From Spirochaetaceae bacterium (GTDB taxonomy: Bacteria; Spirochaetota; Leptospiria; Leptospirales; Leptonemataceae), in NCBI GenBank assembly GCA_002730875.1, contig PCBI01000018.1, positions 5,001 through 69,000 of the forward strand: a stretch of 64,000 bases of DNA. The letters run 5' to 3'. The notes beneath the pieces are model-generated. The model was not told the DNA's origin and ran no database searches. It was given only the letters and a program-made list of their open reading frames with translations. Below, piece after piece: positions 18,900-28,322 of this stretch. A program made the translations under genes and the position numbers. Every line of letters begins with the position of its first letter. The stretch's first letter is position 1.

Positions 18900-20330
18900 T
18901 TAGCAGTCGTAGTAGAGAACAAACTCGTACGGATGCGGTCGCTGGTTTACTATCTGCTCCACCTCTTCCCGTTTGTATTCGATATAGGCGTCAATGAAGT
19001 CCTTTGTAAACACATCGCCTTTGGTCAGCCAGGTATGGTCTTCCTCCAGAGCGTCCAGCACTTTGGTAAGATTTGCCGGCACCGCGCTCATCCCTTCCAA
19101 CTGTTCCGGTGTAGCATCGTACAGATTGAAGTCCGCGGGCTTTCCTGGATCAAGCTTGCGCTGTACTCCATCAAGACCGGCCATCAGCATAGCGGCGAAA
19201 GCTAGATACGGATTCGCCGCCGCATCAGGAGTCCTAAACTCGATTCTGCGCGCTTTATCGCCATGCACTGCGATGGGAACTCGAATAGAAGCGGAACGGT
19301 TTCTGGCCGAATACACCAGGTTTACCGGAGCTTCGAATCCTGGAACCAATCGCTTGTAGCTGTTCGTGGTAGGGTTGGTAAACGACAACAACGCCGGTCC
19401 GTGCTGCAGAATACCGGCAATGTAATTCATGGCCATATCGCTGAGATGAGCATAGCCATTTCCCGCAAACAGGTTTTTGCCATCTTTCCAGAGGGACTGG
19501 TGGGTATGCATGCCCGTTCCATTATCGCCAAACAACGGCTTGGGCATGAAAGTTGCGGAGAAGCCATGCTTTCGCGCTACGTTTTTGACTACATACTTGT
19601 AGAGCTGGAGCTTATCGGCAATTCGCGGAGCTTCGTCCAGTTTGAAGTTGATCTCGGCCTGGCCTGCAGAGGAAACCTCGTGATGGTGTTTTTCCGTTGG
19701 AATGCCCATTTTTTCCAGCATGGCCAGCATTTCGCCGCGAAGATCCTGGAAGTGATCATTGGGAGGTAGCGGGAAGTAACCTTCCTTGGTTCGCATCTTG
19801 AACCCCAGGTTGGGGCCTTCGTCGGTACCCATATTCCAGCGAGCGTCAATAGAGTCGATGAAATAGAAGCCGCTATTGGTTTCTTGATCGAATCGCACAT
19901 CGCTGAAAATAAAGAATTCCGCTTCCGGTCCGAAGAATACCTGATCGGCGATGCCGGTACTCTTCATATATTCCACCGCTCGCTTCAGGATGGTTCTGGG
20001 GCTTCGCGCGTATTCGGTGGGGGTATCGCCGGGTTCATAGATGTCGGCGATGACGGCCAGAGTTTTCTTTTCGAAGAATGGATCAATGTAGGCGCTGGAA
20101 GCGTCCAGAACCGCCAGCATGTCAGACTCATTTATCGCCTTCCATCCTCGAATCGACGATCCGTCGAATCCCAGTCCTTGCGTGAAGTCATCTTCGTCCA
20201 TGGCGTTGATGTGCATGGTGAAGTGGTGCATCATCCCGAGCATATCCGTGAAGCGCACGTCCACGTAATCGATTCCTTTGTCCTTACAGTATTTGAGTAG
20301 TTCGGACGGTGAAGTGGGCAAATTTTCCAT
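18900..20330 (-). CDS. glnA: Glutamine synthetase, type I
   Basis: ATP-dependent amination of glutamate, the main ammonium-assimilation enzyme. The protein has 476 residues from the ATG at 20330, preceded by AGGAGA. GSI signatures are complete: FTDMLGMMHHFT, GFDGSSIRGW, the metal-site FFGPEAEFFIF, the ATP-site KPLFGDNGTGMHTHQSLW, and SARNRSASIRVP. Near the C-terminus NLYDATPEQLEGMSAVP aligns with the NLYDLPPEE region of GSI-beta enzymes, so the adenylylation Tyr is kept, suggesting control by a GlnE-like enzyme elsewhere. It is a single-gene unit with its own terminator. Confidence 0.97.
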   Translation of the reverse strand: MENLPTSPSELLKYCKDKGIDYVDVRFTDMLGMMHHFTMHINAMDEDDFTQGLGFDGSSIRGWKAINESDMLAVLDASSAYIDPFFEKKTLAVIADIYEPGDTPTEYARSPRTILKRAVEYMKSTGIADQVFFGPEAEFFIFSDVRFDQETNSGFYFIDSIDARWNMGTDEGPNLGFKMRTKEGYFPLPPNDHFQDLRGEMLAMLEKMGIPTEKHHHEVSSAGQAEINFKLDEAPRIADKLQLYKYVVKNVARKHGFSATFMPKPLFGDNGTGMHTHQSLWKDGKNLFAGNGYAHLSDMAMNYIAGILQHGPALLSFTNPTTNSYKRLVPGFEAPVNLVYSARNRSASIRVPIAVHGDKARRIEFRTPDAAANPYLAFAAMLMAGLDGVQRKLDPGKPADFNLYDATPEQLEGMSAVPANLTKVLDALEEDHTWLTKGDVFTKDFIDAYIEYKREEVEQIVNQRPHPYEFVLYYDC

Positions 20331-20716
20331 TTCTGTCTCCTGTGTATCCTTTTTCCATTCCGGGCATCCGCATTCGGCTCGCCCGATTTCCTTAGAGGCA
20401 TGCCTGCTCCGGATCAGTCCTTTTTGCTGAACAAAATTGCAATTCGTGTACCGTTCAGGGAATACCCCGAACATTCGAACAAAATGCCTGTTACTCGAGC
20501 AAGCCTATTCCATCCCGCCATAACCGGCTCAAAAAGAAAGCATAATGAGCGCCGCAAGGACATGGAAACCCCTCCAGAGCATTTCGGCGGCTGCTACGCC
20601 GATCAGATTGTGCTACCGGCCTGCACTCTGTCAATAGAACCCGAATTGACGGCACAGGGCCCGGGACAAAATCTAATGGAAGCAAACATGAACTGCAGGG
20701 GCCTTGAGGCCGTCAA
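20331..20716. other. glnA upstream region
   Basis: No convincing gene. It contains an imperfect inverted repeat, GTTCAGGG (20453-20460) AATA CCCCGAAC (20465-20472), about 125-140 bp upstream of the glnA start, which could be an operator or mRNA-leader hairpin. No NtrC/sigma-54-type -24/-12 promoter was recognised. Confidence 0.4.
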
Positions 20717-21031
20717 ATGCGGACAGGCAGCGCCACACCTATGAAAACACTTGGACCCATTCTATCCCTGGCTTTGATTCTGGCCGCTCCCGCCAACGGT
20801 CTGATGGCCGCCGACTGTCGCGAGATCTGCCAGGCCTATGTAAACTGTGTGGAACAGTCTTACCCTGGAGACAGCACCGAAGCTCAGAAAAGGAGCATTC
20901 TGGAGGGGTGCGAGACTGGATGCAATTCTCACCAGGATTCCTCCAATACATGCTACCAGGAGGCTGACGGTCAGAACGGCCAGGTAGCTTCCTGCGACGA
21001 GTTCTCCGCCTGTATCCTTCAGGCAAACTAG
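20717..21031 (+). CDS. Small secreted Cys-rich protein
   Basis: A 104-residue protein with an N-terminal signal peptide (KTLGPILSLALILAAPANGLMA) and a mature region of about 73 residues holding eight Cys, spaced so as to suggest four disulfides: C-x3-C-x6-C, then C-x3-C, then three more. It resembles in style the short Cys-rich exported proteins described in Leptospira, but I cannot assign a family. The start at 20717 has GAGG seven bases upstream; an internal ATG at 20741 would give a tighter signal peptide. It stands alone between divergent glnA and a convergent operon. Confidence 0.65.
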   Translation: MRTGSATPMKTLGPILSLALILAAPANGLMAADCREICQAYVNCVEQSYPGDSTEAQKRSILEGCETGCNSHQDSSNTCYQEADGQNGQVASCDEFSACILQAN

Positions 21032-21106
21032 TTCCTCGGGCTCGATGCCTCTGGCTCTAACAGTTCCAGGAGAGCACAAATAACAGCCTGCCCGGGCCCG
21101 CGCTTC

Positions 21107-22162
21107 TCAAGCCCGGATCAGTTCAATTCCCCGGGGATCCATCGTACGCAGGACCCTGGCCAGGTCCGCAGCTTCAAATGGATACAGCGCGCCGTTCCAG
21201 CTTTCGGTCAAACACAGGCGGGCAAGGGCCACGGCCGTACGTGCAGTGGCGCCATAATCGGCAAAGACCCTCAATTCCAGGTTTCTTTCAACGGGCTCAC
21301 CGTTCCGAAGCCCCTGAGCCCGGGCCAAGAGCACCGCCTCCTCGGATTTGCCGGCTTTGTGTCCACCACCCGGCGGTAGTTTCCCCGAGCGGATGCCCCG
21401 GGCCAGCGGAACCAGGAGGCGTAGCCTTAAAAGCGCCGACAGCAATACGTTCAATGCAATGGAATCCCAGCAAGTCCAGTAACGAAGGGACGTATTCCAA
21501 AAGTGGCTTAGTAGTCTCTGCTCGGAATGAGCGATGCGCCGAGGGTATACCAGGCGTCCATCCGCCAGGGAAAAACTCTGGCGACGCCGAAAACCGGGGA
21601 TGGCTCCCGATTCGTCCGAAGTTGTTACCGGCTGCGAAATAATCTCCAGCATATCCGCAACGCCGTCTCGGCCGGCCGTGGCATTTGAGCTCTGGATCAG
21701 AGCCAGATCCAGAGACTGGACCTCATCCAAAGAGGCGGTGGCATCCTTTAAAAGCAAACCGGAAAGTCCTGGAAAAAAGCCGGCCATCAAGACCGAGGCG
21801 CAACTGCCTGCTCTGGCATTCGCATACAGTCTTTTTATTCTTTCGCAGAAATCGAATGATACAACCACGTCCACGCAGTGAATACCCAGACGAAGGCACA
21901 CTTCCTGAACCAGGGGTTCCTTCTGAGCGGCCGCCAGGATCACAATGTCCATTCCACGCAGGGCCGACTCCAGCCGCGACGCATCCTCTAAATCTGTCAG
22001 TCTGTAGTCAACGCCTCGGCTTGCAGCCAGAGCCCGGCCGCGTTCAGGCCGGTAATCTCCCAGAAACAAAGTTAGTTCAGGGGCATACTTCTGCACCTCG
22101 TCGCAAATCAAAGTACCAAGCGCGCCGGCCGCGCCAATAACCAGAACATTCTTACCGTTCAT
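21107..22162 (-). CDS. Saccharopine dehydrogenase-like NAD(P)-binding protein
   Basis: A 351-residue protein opening with a Rossmann fold: MNGKNVLVIGAAGALGTLICDE (GxxGxxG). Next come VDYRLTDLEDASRLESALRGMDIVILAA and a catalytic-domain region typical of the saccharopine dehydrogenase/trans-enoyl reductase group (VVVSFDFCERIKRLYANA, LMAGFFPGLSGLL). The substrate cannot be told. It overlaps the preceding small gene by 11 bp and ends the thiG-mgtE-thiH operon, so a link with thiamine or sulfur metabolism is possible but unproven. Confidence 0.75.
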   Translation of the reverse strand: MNGKNVLVIGAAGALGTLICDEVQKYAPELTLFLGDYRPERGRALAASRGVDYRLTDLEDASRLESALRGMDIVILAAAQKEPLVQEVCLRLGIHCVDVVVSFDFCERIKRLYANARAGSCASVLMAGFFPGLSGLLLKDATASLDEVQSLDLALIQSSNATAGRDGVADMLEIISQPVTTSDESGAIPGFRRRQSFSLADGRLVYPRRIAHSEQRLLSHFWNTSLRYWTCWDSIALNVLLSALLRLRLLVPLARGIRSGKLPPGGGHKAGKSEEAVLLARAQGLRNGEPVERNLELRVFADYGATARTAVALARLCLTESWNGALYPFEAADLARVLRTMDPRGIELIRA

Positions 22163-22487
22163 TGAAAAACCGGATTCCCGTCAGAGATGGCTGCAGGGAT
22201 TCCCTACCGCCTAACAAGTCCGCCTGGCCCTTCAAACCCAGGGCTGAATGGATTTCAGGATCAATCACGAGATTTTCGGCGCGCGAAGACTCCAGAAACC
22301 CATGAAGGGCAGCAAGGACTTTTTCTTTTTCTGAGGCCATCAGTCGAGGATTTCGCAGAGTCCGATTCACGATTTCGAAGTTCTGGCCTGTCTGGATTTT
22401 CACAAGATGTCTGAAATTTTCGGGCATGCTGGACGCCACCCTCTTGTATGGCCAGAAAGTCCAGCCCTGTCCCATTCCCTCTTCCAT
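22152..22487 (-). CDS. Hypothetical protein in the thiazole operon
   Basis: A 111-residue protein that I do not recognise. It has the Trp-rich start GQGWTFWPYKRVASSMPENF, then a helical region (EIVNRTLRNPRLMASEKEKVLAALHGFLESS), with no signal peptide or TM segment. The ATG at 22487 has GAAGG upstream at good spacing. It begins 31 bp after the thiH stop and overlaps the dehydrogenase by 11 bp, so it is translated as part of the operon. Confidence 0.65.
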   Translation of the reverse strand: MEEGMGQGWTFWPYKRVASSMPENFRHLVKIQTGQNFEIVNRTLRNPRLMASEKEKVLAALHGFLESSRAENLVIDPEIHSALGLKGQADLLGGRESLQPSLTGIRFFNER

Positions 22488-22518
22488 CTGAAGCCTTCTT
22501 TGGCAGGTCCAGTCGAAT

Positions 22519-23955
22519 CTATTTCAGCACGGAACTCCAGTCCAGAAAGATGGGATCTTTGCCCAGCTCTTTGAGGCGATTTCGCATCACTCCGATGCTG
22601 CGATGATCGTCGATGGAAAACTGCTCGGCCGCTCGATCCTGCTCGGAACTAATACGGTAGCCGCCGGGGTCCGTTTTGCTTCCGGCAGACATCTGAGTAA
22701 TGCAGAGTCCGGCCATGCGATCCCGGAATTCCGGGCTTTCCCTGGTAGAAAGAGTAATTACGGCATCGGGCAGAAACAACCTTAAAGCCAGAAGATATCT
22801 TACAAATTCACGGTCCCTGACCTCCGGCAAATCCGAAACGCCGGTAGCCTGGCGAAGTCTGGGAAGAGATACGGAAAGCTGCGTCTGCCAGAAATTATGC
22901 ATCAAATAGCGGCCATGTAATCCGAGCATATAGACCTCGCTGGCCGGATCCGATAGCCCCAATAACGCGCCGATGGCAATCTTTCTGATTCCGGCCTGTC
23001 CCGCTCTGTCCGGACAGTTCAAACGAAACTCCAGGCGCTTCTTCATTCCCTGGAGGTGGACTTCTTTGTAGCGCACCGGGTCGTAGGTTTCCTGATAAAC
23101 CGCCAGCCCGTCTACGCCGGCCTTTCGCAGCCTTGCGTAGTCCGGAGTCTTGAGAGGATATACTTCAATAGAGATGGACGGAAAGCGATCCCGAATTTGC
23201 AATGCTGCCTTCTCCAGATACTCCACAGGAGTGGCACGATAATCCTCGCCGGTCAGAAGCAAGACATGGCGAATCCCCTGTTCATAAAGAGCGTCGGCCT
23301 CTCGATCCAGCTCCTCCATGCTCAGGGTCTTGCGGCGAATCTGATTGCCCACGCTGAAGCCACAGTAAGTGCAGTGGGAGTTGCATTCATTGGATAAATA
23401 CAACGGAGCGAATAGCTGGATAACGTTTCCGAATCGTTGCAGAGTAAGATCCCGGGCGGCCACCGCCATGGCCTCCAGATAGCTGTCCGCCGCCGGCGAA
23501 ATGAGAGCACAGTAATCGTAGAAACTGAGCTGCTCTCTGGAAGCGGCCCGGTCCAGAGCGCGCTTAACATCACGGTCGGTTCGTCGGCTTACTACGGTGG
23601 CAATGGACGAAAAATCCACTCGGGCCGCAACGGAAGCGAAACCCCCGGCATCCCTCTTTTCCGGATCCATTTTTCCTTCGGGATGAGCCGGAAAATCCGG
23701 ATTCAACGAGGGCTGGAGTATGATTCGATGGATTTCCTCCGACTGGGCCGCGTTCGTCCCGGAAGAGCTACCCGGAGAACTTTCAGCACTGCTCCCAGGA
23801 CTGGCTTCAGCACTGCTATAAGGATTGAGGCCCGGCCGCGAGCCGGAGGGGTCATGTAATGAAGAACCGGGCTCTTCCTCTTGCTGGCTTTTCGAAGTTA
23901 AGTGATCCCGATCCGAGATAATGGTTTGTGAGAAAGTTTCTTCAGTAGTGCTCAT
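22519..23955 (-). CDS. thiH: 2-Iminoacetate synthase ThiH
   Basis: Radical-SAM tyrosine lyase that supplies dehydroglycine for the thiazole ring of thiamine. The cluster motif SNECNSHCTYCGFS (CxxxCxxC) is intact, as are YQETYDPVRYKEVHLQGMKKR, SVSLPRLRQATG and TLSTRESPEFRDR. It is 478 residues from the ATG at 23955, which overlaps the mgtE stop as ATGA. The first ~95 residues are low-complexity, with a 24-bp direct repeat encoding SSAE(A/S)SPGS (23770-23817), and have no counterpart in ThiH. An internal ATG at 23670 has a strong GAAGGA and yields a canonical 383-residue enzyme; I regard that start as at least equally likely. Confidence 0.93.
   Translation of the reverse strand: MSTTEETFSQTIISDRDHLTSKSQQEEEPGSSLHDPSGSRPGLNPYSSAEASPGSSAESSPGSSSGTNAAQSEEIHRIILQPSLNPDFPAHPEGKMDPEKRDAGGFASVAARVDFSSIATVVSRRTDRDVKRALDRAASREQLSFYDYCALISPAADSYLEAMAVAARDLTLQRFGNVIQLFAPLYLSNECNSHCTYCGFSVGNQIRRKTLSMEELDREADALYEQGIRHVLLLTGEDYRATPVEYLEKAALQIRDRFPSISIEVYPLKTPDYARLRKAGVDGLAVYQETYDPVRYKEVHLQGMKKRLEFRLNCPDRAGQAGIRKIAIGALLGLSDPASEVYMLGLHGRYLMHNFWQTQLSVSLPRLRQATGVSDLPEVRDREFVRYLLALRLFLPDAVITLSTRESPEFRDRMAGLCITQMSAGSKTDPGGYRISSEQDRAAEQFSIDDHRSIGVMRNRLKELGKDPIFLDWSSVLK
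23770..23817. repeat. 24-bp direct repeat at the thiH 5' end
   Basis: Two adjacent 24-bp units (23770-23793 and 23794-23817) share CTTTCAGCACTGCT/GCTTCAGCACTGCT and encode the repeated SSAE-x-SPG on the minus strand. It lies in the part of the thiH frame that is not conserved. Confidence 0.7.
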
Positions 23956-25331
23956 AAAAGTGTGCCGGTAAGTATTAGTACCGCTACTGAGAAATAAATA
24001 ATCAAACCGGTTACGTCCACAAGCATTGCCACAAAGGGAGCCGAGGAAGCCGCCGGGTCAAAGCCCAGACGTTGCATCACCAGAGGTAACATAGAACCCG
24101 TGATCGTTCCCCACATCACCACTCCCAGTAACGAAATACCGATTACACAACCCAGCAGTATATAGTGCTCGCCGTAATCCGGAAAAAAGATGGGCCAGAG
24201 CACCACTCTAAAAAAGCCAATTAATCCCAGAATACCGCCCAGAGTAAGGCCGGCCAGGATCTCCCGCCGCATGACAATCCACCAGTCCTTCAGACCCACC
24301 TCGCCCAGGGCCAGGGCACGAATGATCAGCGTGGCGGCCTGGGAACCGGAGTTACCTCCGCTGGAAATAATCAAAGGAATAAAAAGACCCAGAACTACAG
24401 CCGCCGCAATCTCCTCTTGAAAGAAGCTCATGGCGGTAACGGTAAACATCTGACCAAAGAAAAGTACAATCAACCAGCCCACTCGGCGCTTGATCATCTG
24501 AAAGAAGCCGGTATGCATATAGGGCGTTTCCAGAGCGTCCAGACCACCAAACTTCTGAATATCTTCGGTATGCTCCTCTTCGATTACATCAAGAACGTCG
24601 TCCACGGTAACGATTCCCAGCAGGAAGCGCTCCGAGTTCACCACGGGCAATGCTACCCGGTCATACTTCTTGAACACATCCACCGCCTCTTCCCGGTCAT
24701 CGGTGGCCTGTAAGAAGATGAAGGATTCATCCATTAAATCGCTAACTTTCTTTCGCGGAGCCGAGAGCAGGATTTCGCGAATTCGCAGATCGTCGATCAG
24801 TCGACCTCGTTCGTCGGTTACGTATATGACGTTTATGCTTTCGGAGTCCCTTCCGTTCTTGCGAATATGTTCCAGGACCTTCTGGACGGTCCAATCCGGG
24901 CGAACCGAGATAAAGTCCGGCACCATCAGACGGCCCACGCTATCTTCCGGATAGCCCAGGTGCTGAACCGCCACGATTCGCTCATCCGGCGTGAGCAGCT
25001 CCAGCAATTGCTTTACCGCAATTCCGGGCAGTTCTTCCAGAAGGGCGGTCCGATCATCCGCCTTCATTTCGTTCAGGATGGCCGCCACTTCGTTTTTGGC
25101 CAGAGTCTTTAGAAGGTGCTGCTGCGAGCGAAACTCCAGATACTCAAAGGTGTCCGCAGTAAGCTCCCTGGGCAGTAGCCGAAACACCACAGCCTTGTGG
25201 TTGTCCGGCAAGTCTTCGATCAACTCCGCCAGATCGCCGGCCCGCAACTCCTTGAGTCGTTCCTTGAGGGCCCTGGACTTTCGTTGCTCGATTAACTCTT
25301 CAATCTCCGGAATAATAATGAGATCGGACAT
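23952..25331 (-). CDS. mgtE: Magnesium transporter MgtE
   Basis: Mg2+-gated Mg2+ channel/transporter, 459 residues. Order of parts: helical N domain (1-130), two CBS domains (~135-255; GRLMVPDFISVRPDWTVQKVL and VNSERFLLGIVTVDDVLDVI), the plug helix, and five TM helices. The pore region contains the conserved SSGGNSGSQAATLIIRALALGE and the Asp of PFVAMLVDVTGLIIYF that lines the ion site. The ATG at 25331 has AGGAG seven bases upstream, and the thiG stop lies inside this interval, so it is coupled to thiG. Its stop overlaps the thiH start. A Mg2+ transporter between thiG and thiH is unusual. Confidence 0.95.
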   Translation of the reverse strand: MSDLIIIPEIEELIEQRKSRALKERLKELRAGDLAELIEDLPDNHKAVVFRLLPRELTADTFEYLEFRSQQHLLKTLAKNEVAAILNEMKADDRTALLEELPGIAVKQLLELLTPDERIVAVQHLGYPEDSVGRLMVPDFISVRPDWTVQKVLEHIRKNGRDSESINVIYVTDERGRLIDDLRIREILLSAPRKKVSDLMDESFIFLQATDDREEAVDVFKKYDRVALPVVNSERFLLGIVTVDDVLDVIEEEHTEDIQKFGGLDALETPYMHTGFFQMIKRRVGWLIVLFFGQMFTVTAMSFFQEEIAAAVVLGLFIPLIISSGGNSGSQAATLIIRALALGEVGLKDWWIVMRREILAGLTLGGILGLIGFFRVVLWPIFFPDYGEHYILLGCVIGISLLGVVMWGTITGSMLPLVMQRLGFDPAASSAPFVAMLVDVTGLIIYFSVAVLILTGTLL

Positions 25332-25333
25332 TG

Positions 25334-26224
25334 CTAACTCCTGCTTTCTTCGTCCAGGAATCCGGTGAGCGGACTGGACGCGCTGGCAGAATTCCAGCTA
25401 CCGGAGCGTGAACTGCCTTCGGAACCGAAAAGAAAATGCATCCTGCCGGCCAGTGTAGCCCGGGCAAAAGCCAGGCCGGCAAAGCCGGGGTCCCGGGCCA
25501 CCGCCAACGCCGTATTAACCAGTACTGCATCGGCCCCCATTTCCATGGCTCGGGCTGCGTGGGAAGGCGCGCCCAGCCCTGCATCCACTACAACGGGCAC
25601 ACGGGCCTGTTCAATAATGATTCGAATGCTTTCTTCGGTTTTGATTCCTTGATTGGAGCCGATAGGCGATCCAAGGGGCATGACCGTGCTTGCGCCTACA
25701 TCCTGCAGCCGAAGAGCTAGCACCGGATCCGCATGCATGTAGGGCAACACTGTGAATCCATCCTTCACCAGCCTTTCGGTGGCCTTGTAGGTCTCCACGG
25801 GGTCCGGAAGCAGATACACTGGATCCGGGGTCACCTCCAGCTTTACCCAGTCACCGCCGCCCATTTCCCGGGAAAGATGGGCCAGGCGCACAGCCTCTTC
25901 GGCATCGCGGGCGCCGGAAGTATTGGGTAATAACTGCAAACGATCCCGGTCCAGAAGAGAAATCATGTCTTCTTCATCTACAGACTTGTTGAGGTCCACC
26001 CGGCGCAAAGCCACGGTCACCATCTCTGTGGCCGAATGATTCACGGCCTCCATCATTGCCTGGTTGGAGGAAAATTTTCCGGTGCCCACAAATAATCGGG
26101 AATGAAACCTACGTTTATTTATAATTAGAGGATAAGGATCAATGGAGTCCAGTTGCCGATTCTCTTTCTCCATTCCGGCGCCGGCTGCTTCTGATCCTCT
26201 ATCCAAGTTCGCTGCCTGTGTCAT
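25334..26224 (-). CDS. thiG: Thiazole synthase ThiG
   Basis: Builds the thiamine thiazole phosphate ring from deoxyxylulose 5-phosphate, ThiS-thiocarboxylate and dehydroglycine. Conserved segments are [24 protein letters not shown], the Schiff-base Lys in [10 protein letters not shown], CxxxxV-type [13 protein letters not shown], and [29 protein letters not shown]. The core is followed by a Ser-rich tail ([17 protein letters not shown]). I chose the ATG at 26224 with GAGAA upstream; the frame is open to 26392, but that part does not resemble ThiG. It is the first gene of a five-gene operon. No ThiS gene and no TPP riboswitch is visible. Confidence 0.94.
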   Translation of the reverse strand: MTQAANLDRGSEAAGAGMEKENRQLDSIDPYPLIINKRRFHSRLFVGTGKFSSNQAMMEAVNHSATEMVTVALRRVDLNKSVDEEDMISLLDRDRLQLLPNTSGARDAEEAVRLAHLSREMGGGDWVKLEVTPDPVYLLPDPVETYKATERLVKDGFTVLPYMHADPVLALRLQDVGASTVMPLGSPIGSNQGIKTEESIRIIIEQARVPVVVDAGLGAPSHAARAMEMGADAVLVNTALAVARDPGFAGLAFARATLAGRMHFLFGSEGSSRSGSWNSASASSPLTGFLDEESRS

Positions 26225-26367
26225 AAGAATTCTCACTAACAGAATCCTATTTTTCCGTCCTGCTGGCAAGCGTTCCCCGAGGGGAAATGGGCATAGGTAG
26301 GACCGTACCCCGGGAACAGGCGGGCCATAAAATAAGCCCAGGAGCCCGGACTGCGATCGGCCATGGC

Positions 26368-26389
26368 TGACGGCCCCGGGACCGTCAGT
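26368..26389. other. GC-rich inverted repeat between ompA-like gene and thiG
   Basis: CTGACGGCCCCGGGACCGTCAG can fold into a 7-9-bp stem downstream of the 28131-26422 gene on the minus strand. No U-run follows, so termination here would not be a standard intrinsic event. Confidence 0.4.
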
Positions 26390-26421
26390 CACGTCTCTTC
26401 TCCGGGTTAGCCCATAGTAAG

Positions 26422-28131
26422 CTACTTTTTGAACAAGATTCGGATCTCCACCCGGCGGTTCTTCGCCTCAGGACCCATGGTATCCACAAGCTTTCGATCA
26501 TCGGCGAAGCCCTGCACTTCGATGATACGCTCCGGCGCTATTCCTTTGCGTTGAATCATCGCATTCTTCACAGCTTCCGCTCGTCTCAGACTCAGAATCT
26601 TGTTCGAGCGATAAGCTCCAACGGAGTCTGTATGACCGTGCACCTTAGCCTGGGTATTCGGATTATCCACCAGACCCTGAGCTACCTGATCGATGAGTTG
26701 CAGGGCTTTCTGGGTAAGCTTGGCGCTACCGGTATCGAATGAAAGGTCACCGTCGATAGAAGCGACGATCTCTTTGGTGTATCCGGTTTCCTCATCCTTA
26801 ACCTTTTCCATCTTGAAGCCCAGAGCCCGGAAACTGTTTTCCAGTTCTTCCAGAGCGATACCCTGGCGACCGAACTCGTCCTTAACCGTATCGTAGAGCT
26901 TATCAAGGGCCTCGCCAATCTCATCCGGCGAAGCTTCCGGCTCTTCGGGTTGTTCCTCAACCTCCGGTTCGGGCTCTCGACGAGTAGGCTCGGTTACTGT
27001 CGGACGCGTGCCTTCTTCGCCAAGATGGAAAGCCATACCGACTTTTACATAGAACTCGGTCCGATAACCTTCCGACTCGGTGACTCGTTCGCCAATTCCG
27101 AGGTTGGAAGATTTCTGACTGATGTCTGTGAGTGGACCGTCTTGAAAGCCATAGAAATCGTCATAGGTTCGAGTCCAGTCTTCTCTTTCCATGCCCACCG
27201 TGGCCGATAGTCGGCAATAGCGAAATTCCGCTTCGAGTCGGTGCATCATACCGGTATCGGTGGCCCGGCCGGATTGATAAATCCCGGCCAGACCCAGGGT
27301 TTCTACATTGTTTCGATCTCGAAAGTTAACGAGCTGCGGACCTGCCGCTTCAAAAGTACCGCTCCGTTCCATGAAATAGATGTTATATTTGATTCGTAGA
27401 TAATCCAGCACATCCCATTTCAAGCCAAGTCCCCAGACCCAGCCATTTAGATGGTAGTTCAGCTTCACGTCACCGGCATTCGCCCAGGTGGTAAGCAGCG
27501 GATTGCTGGAAGCCGTTCCATTTCGCAGAGTGTAGGATCCGTAGGTTGCCGTAAGGGATTCATGTACGGACTGATACCCGATTACCGGTCCGGCACGCAG
27601 GTTCTTAAGCCAACGATGGAAATACCCGAACTCGTAGAGCCTGGAATCATAATGATAACGCAGGAGCCGGGTGCCCTCGAACAGGCTGGTAGCGTAGGTA
27701 TCGTTTCCGGGAAAGGCAAAAAGCACACTGGGGCTGGTATCCCGGGAGAACTTTCGGACTACGTTACTTCTATAGTAGTTAACGTCAAAACGATCGCCGT
27801 AGGAATAATGCAGTTTAGTGCGAATAGGGAAGTAGTTGTTTTCCTGACCTTCACCCAGTGGCAGAGCCGGCGACTGACCGGTACTGCCCGAGTTGATGGC
27901 GGAGTTAATGAGCCAGGCAGGGCCGGTTTCGGTCATCAAGTTCTGTTTGCCGATGGCATAACCAATACCGATATCAAACTGGATCCTGTGCATATAGGTA
28001 CCCAGAAAGCGAGTATCCTGCTCCAGTCTTTCCCCGGATGGCTCTTCGGCCCTGAGATCCTTCACTGGCAAAGAGGCGCCAATTAGCAGAGCCAGAAAGG
28101 TTCCGGCGGCGGTTCGTCTTAAAATCGTCAC
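26422..28131 (-). CDS. Outer-membrane protein with C-terminal OmpA domain
   Basis: A ~569-residue exported protein. After a signal peptide ([26 protein letters not shown]) come about 350 residues with many alternating aromatic strands ([45 protein letters not shown]), suggesting a beta-barrel. A Pro/Glu linker ([20 protein letters not shown]) follows, then an OmpA-like peptidoglycan-binding domain: [38 protein letters not shown] and [26 protein letters not shown]. The GTG at 28131 has AAGGA six bases upstream, better than the TTG at 28137. The last ~170 residues are paralogous to the lipoprotein at 30123-30788. Confidence 0.85.
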   Translation of the reverse strand: MTILRRTAAGTFLALLIGASLPVKDLRAEEPSGERLEQDTRFLGTYMHRIQFDIGIGYAIGKQNLMTETGPAWLINSAINSGSTGQSPALPLGEGQENNYFPIRTKLHYSYGDRFDVNYYRSNVVRKFSRDTSPSVLFAFPGNDTYATSLFEGTRLLRYHYDSRLYEFGYFHRWLKNLRAGPVIGYQSVHESLTATYGSYTLRNGTASSNPLLTTWANAGDVKLNYHLNGWVWGLGLKWDVLDYLRIKYNIYFMERSGTFEAAGPQLVNFRDRNNVETLGLAGIYQSGRATDTGMMHRLEAEFRYCRLSATVGMEREDWTRTYDDFYGFQDGPLTDISQKSSNLGIGERVTESEGYRTEFYVKVGMAFHLGEEGTRPTVTEPTRREPEPEVEEQPEEPEASPDEIGEALDKLYDTVKDEFGRQGIALEELENSFRALGFKMEKVKDEETGYTKEIVASIDGDLSFDTGSAKLTQKALQLIDQVAQGLVDNPNTQAKVHGHTDSVGAYRSNKILSLRRAEAVKNAMIQRKGIAPERIIEVQGFADDRKLVDTMGPEAKNRRVEIRILFKK

Positions 28132-28322
28132 AGTCAATCCTTGCGCCCATCCGTAGCAGGATGCAGCATGCAGTCCGTTTTAAGGTATAGGACGGTAAAG
28201 CCTGCTGAAATCTCCAGGGCTATTTAAGAATATTGCACTCAATTTACCTGTCAGTCTTTACAGTCCACGGTTTAAGCAATCGGTGCGGGAATTCCGTCTT
28301 CTGAATCAGAGGATAGAAACAG

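Noticed and set aside
20400-20744. Possible 114-residue gene upstream of the Cys-rich protein
   Set aside because: No Shine-Dalgarno, no recognisable motif, and composition unlike neighbouring proteins; it overlaps the better-supported Cys-rich gene.
26225-26421. TPP riboswitch upstream of thiG
   Set aside because: Neither the CTGAGA nor the ACCTGA...GATAATGC conserved blocks could be found on the coding strand.
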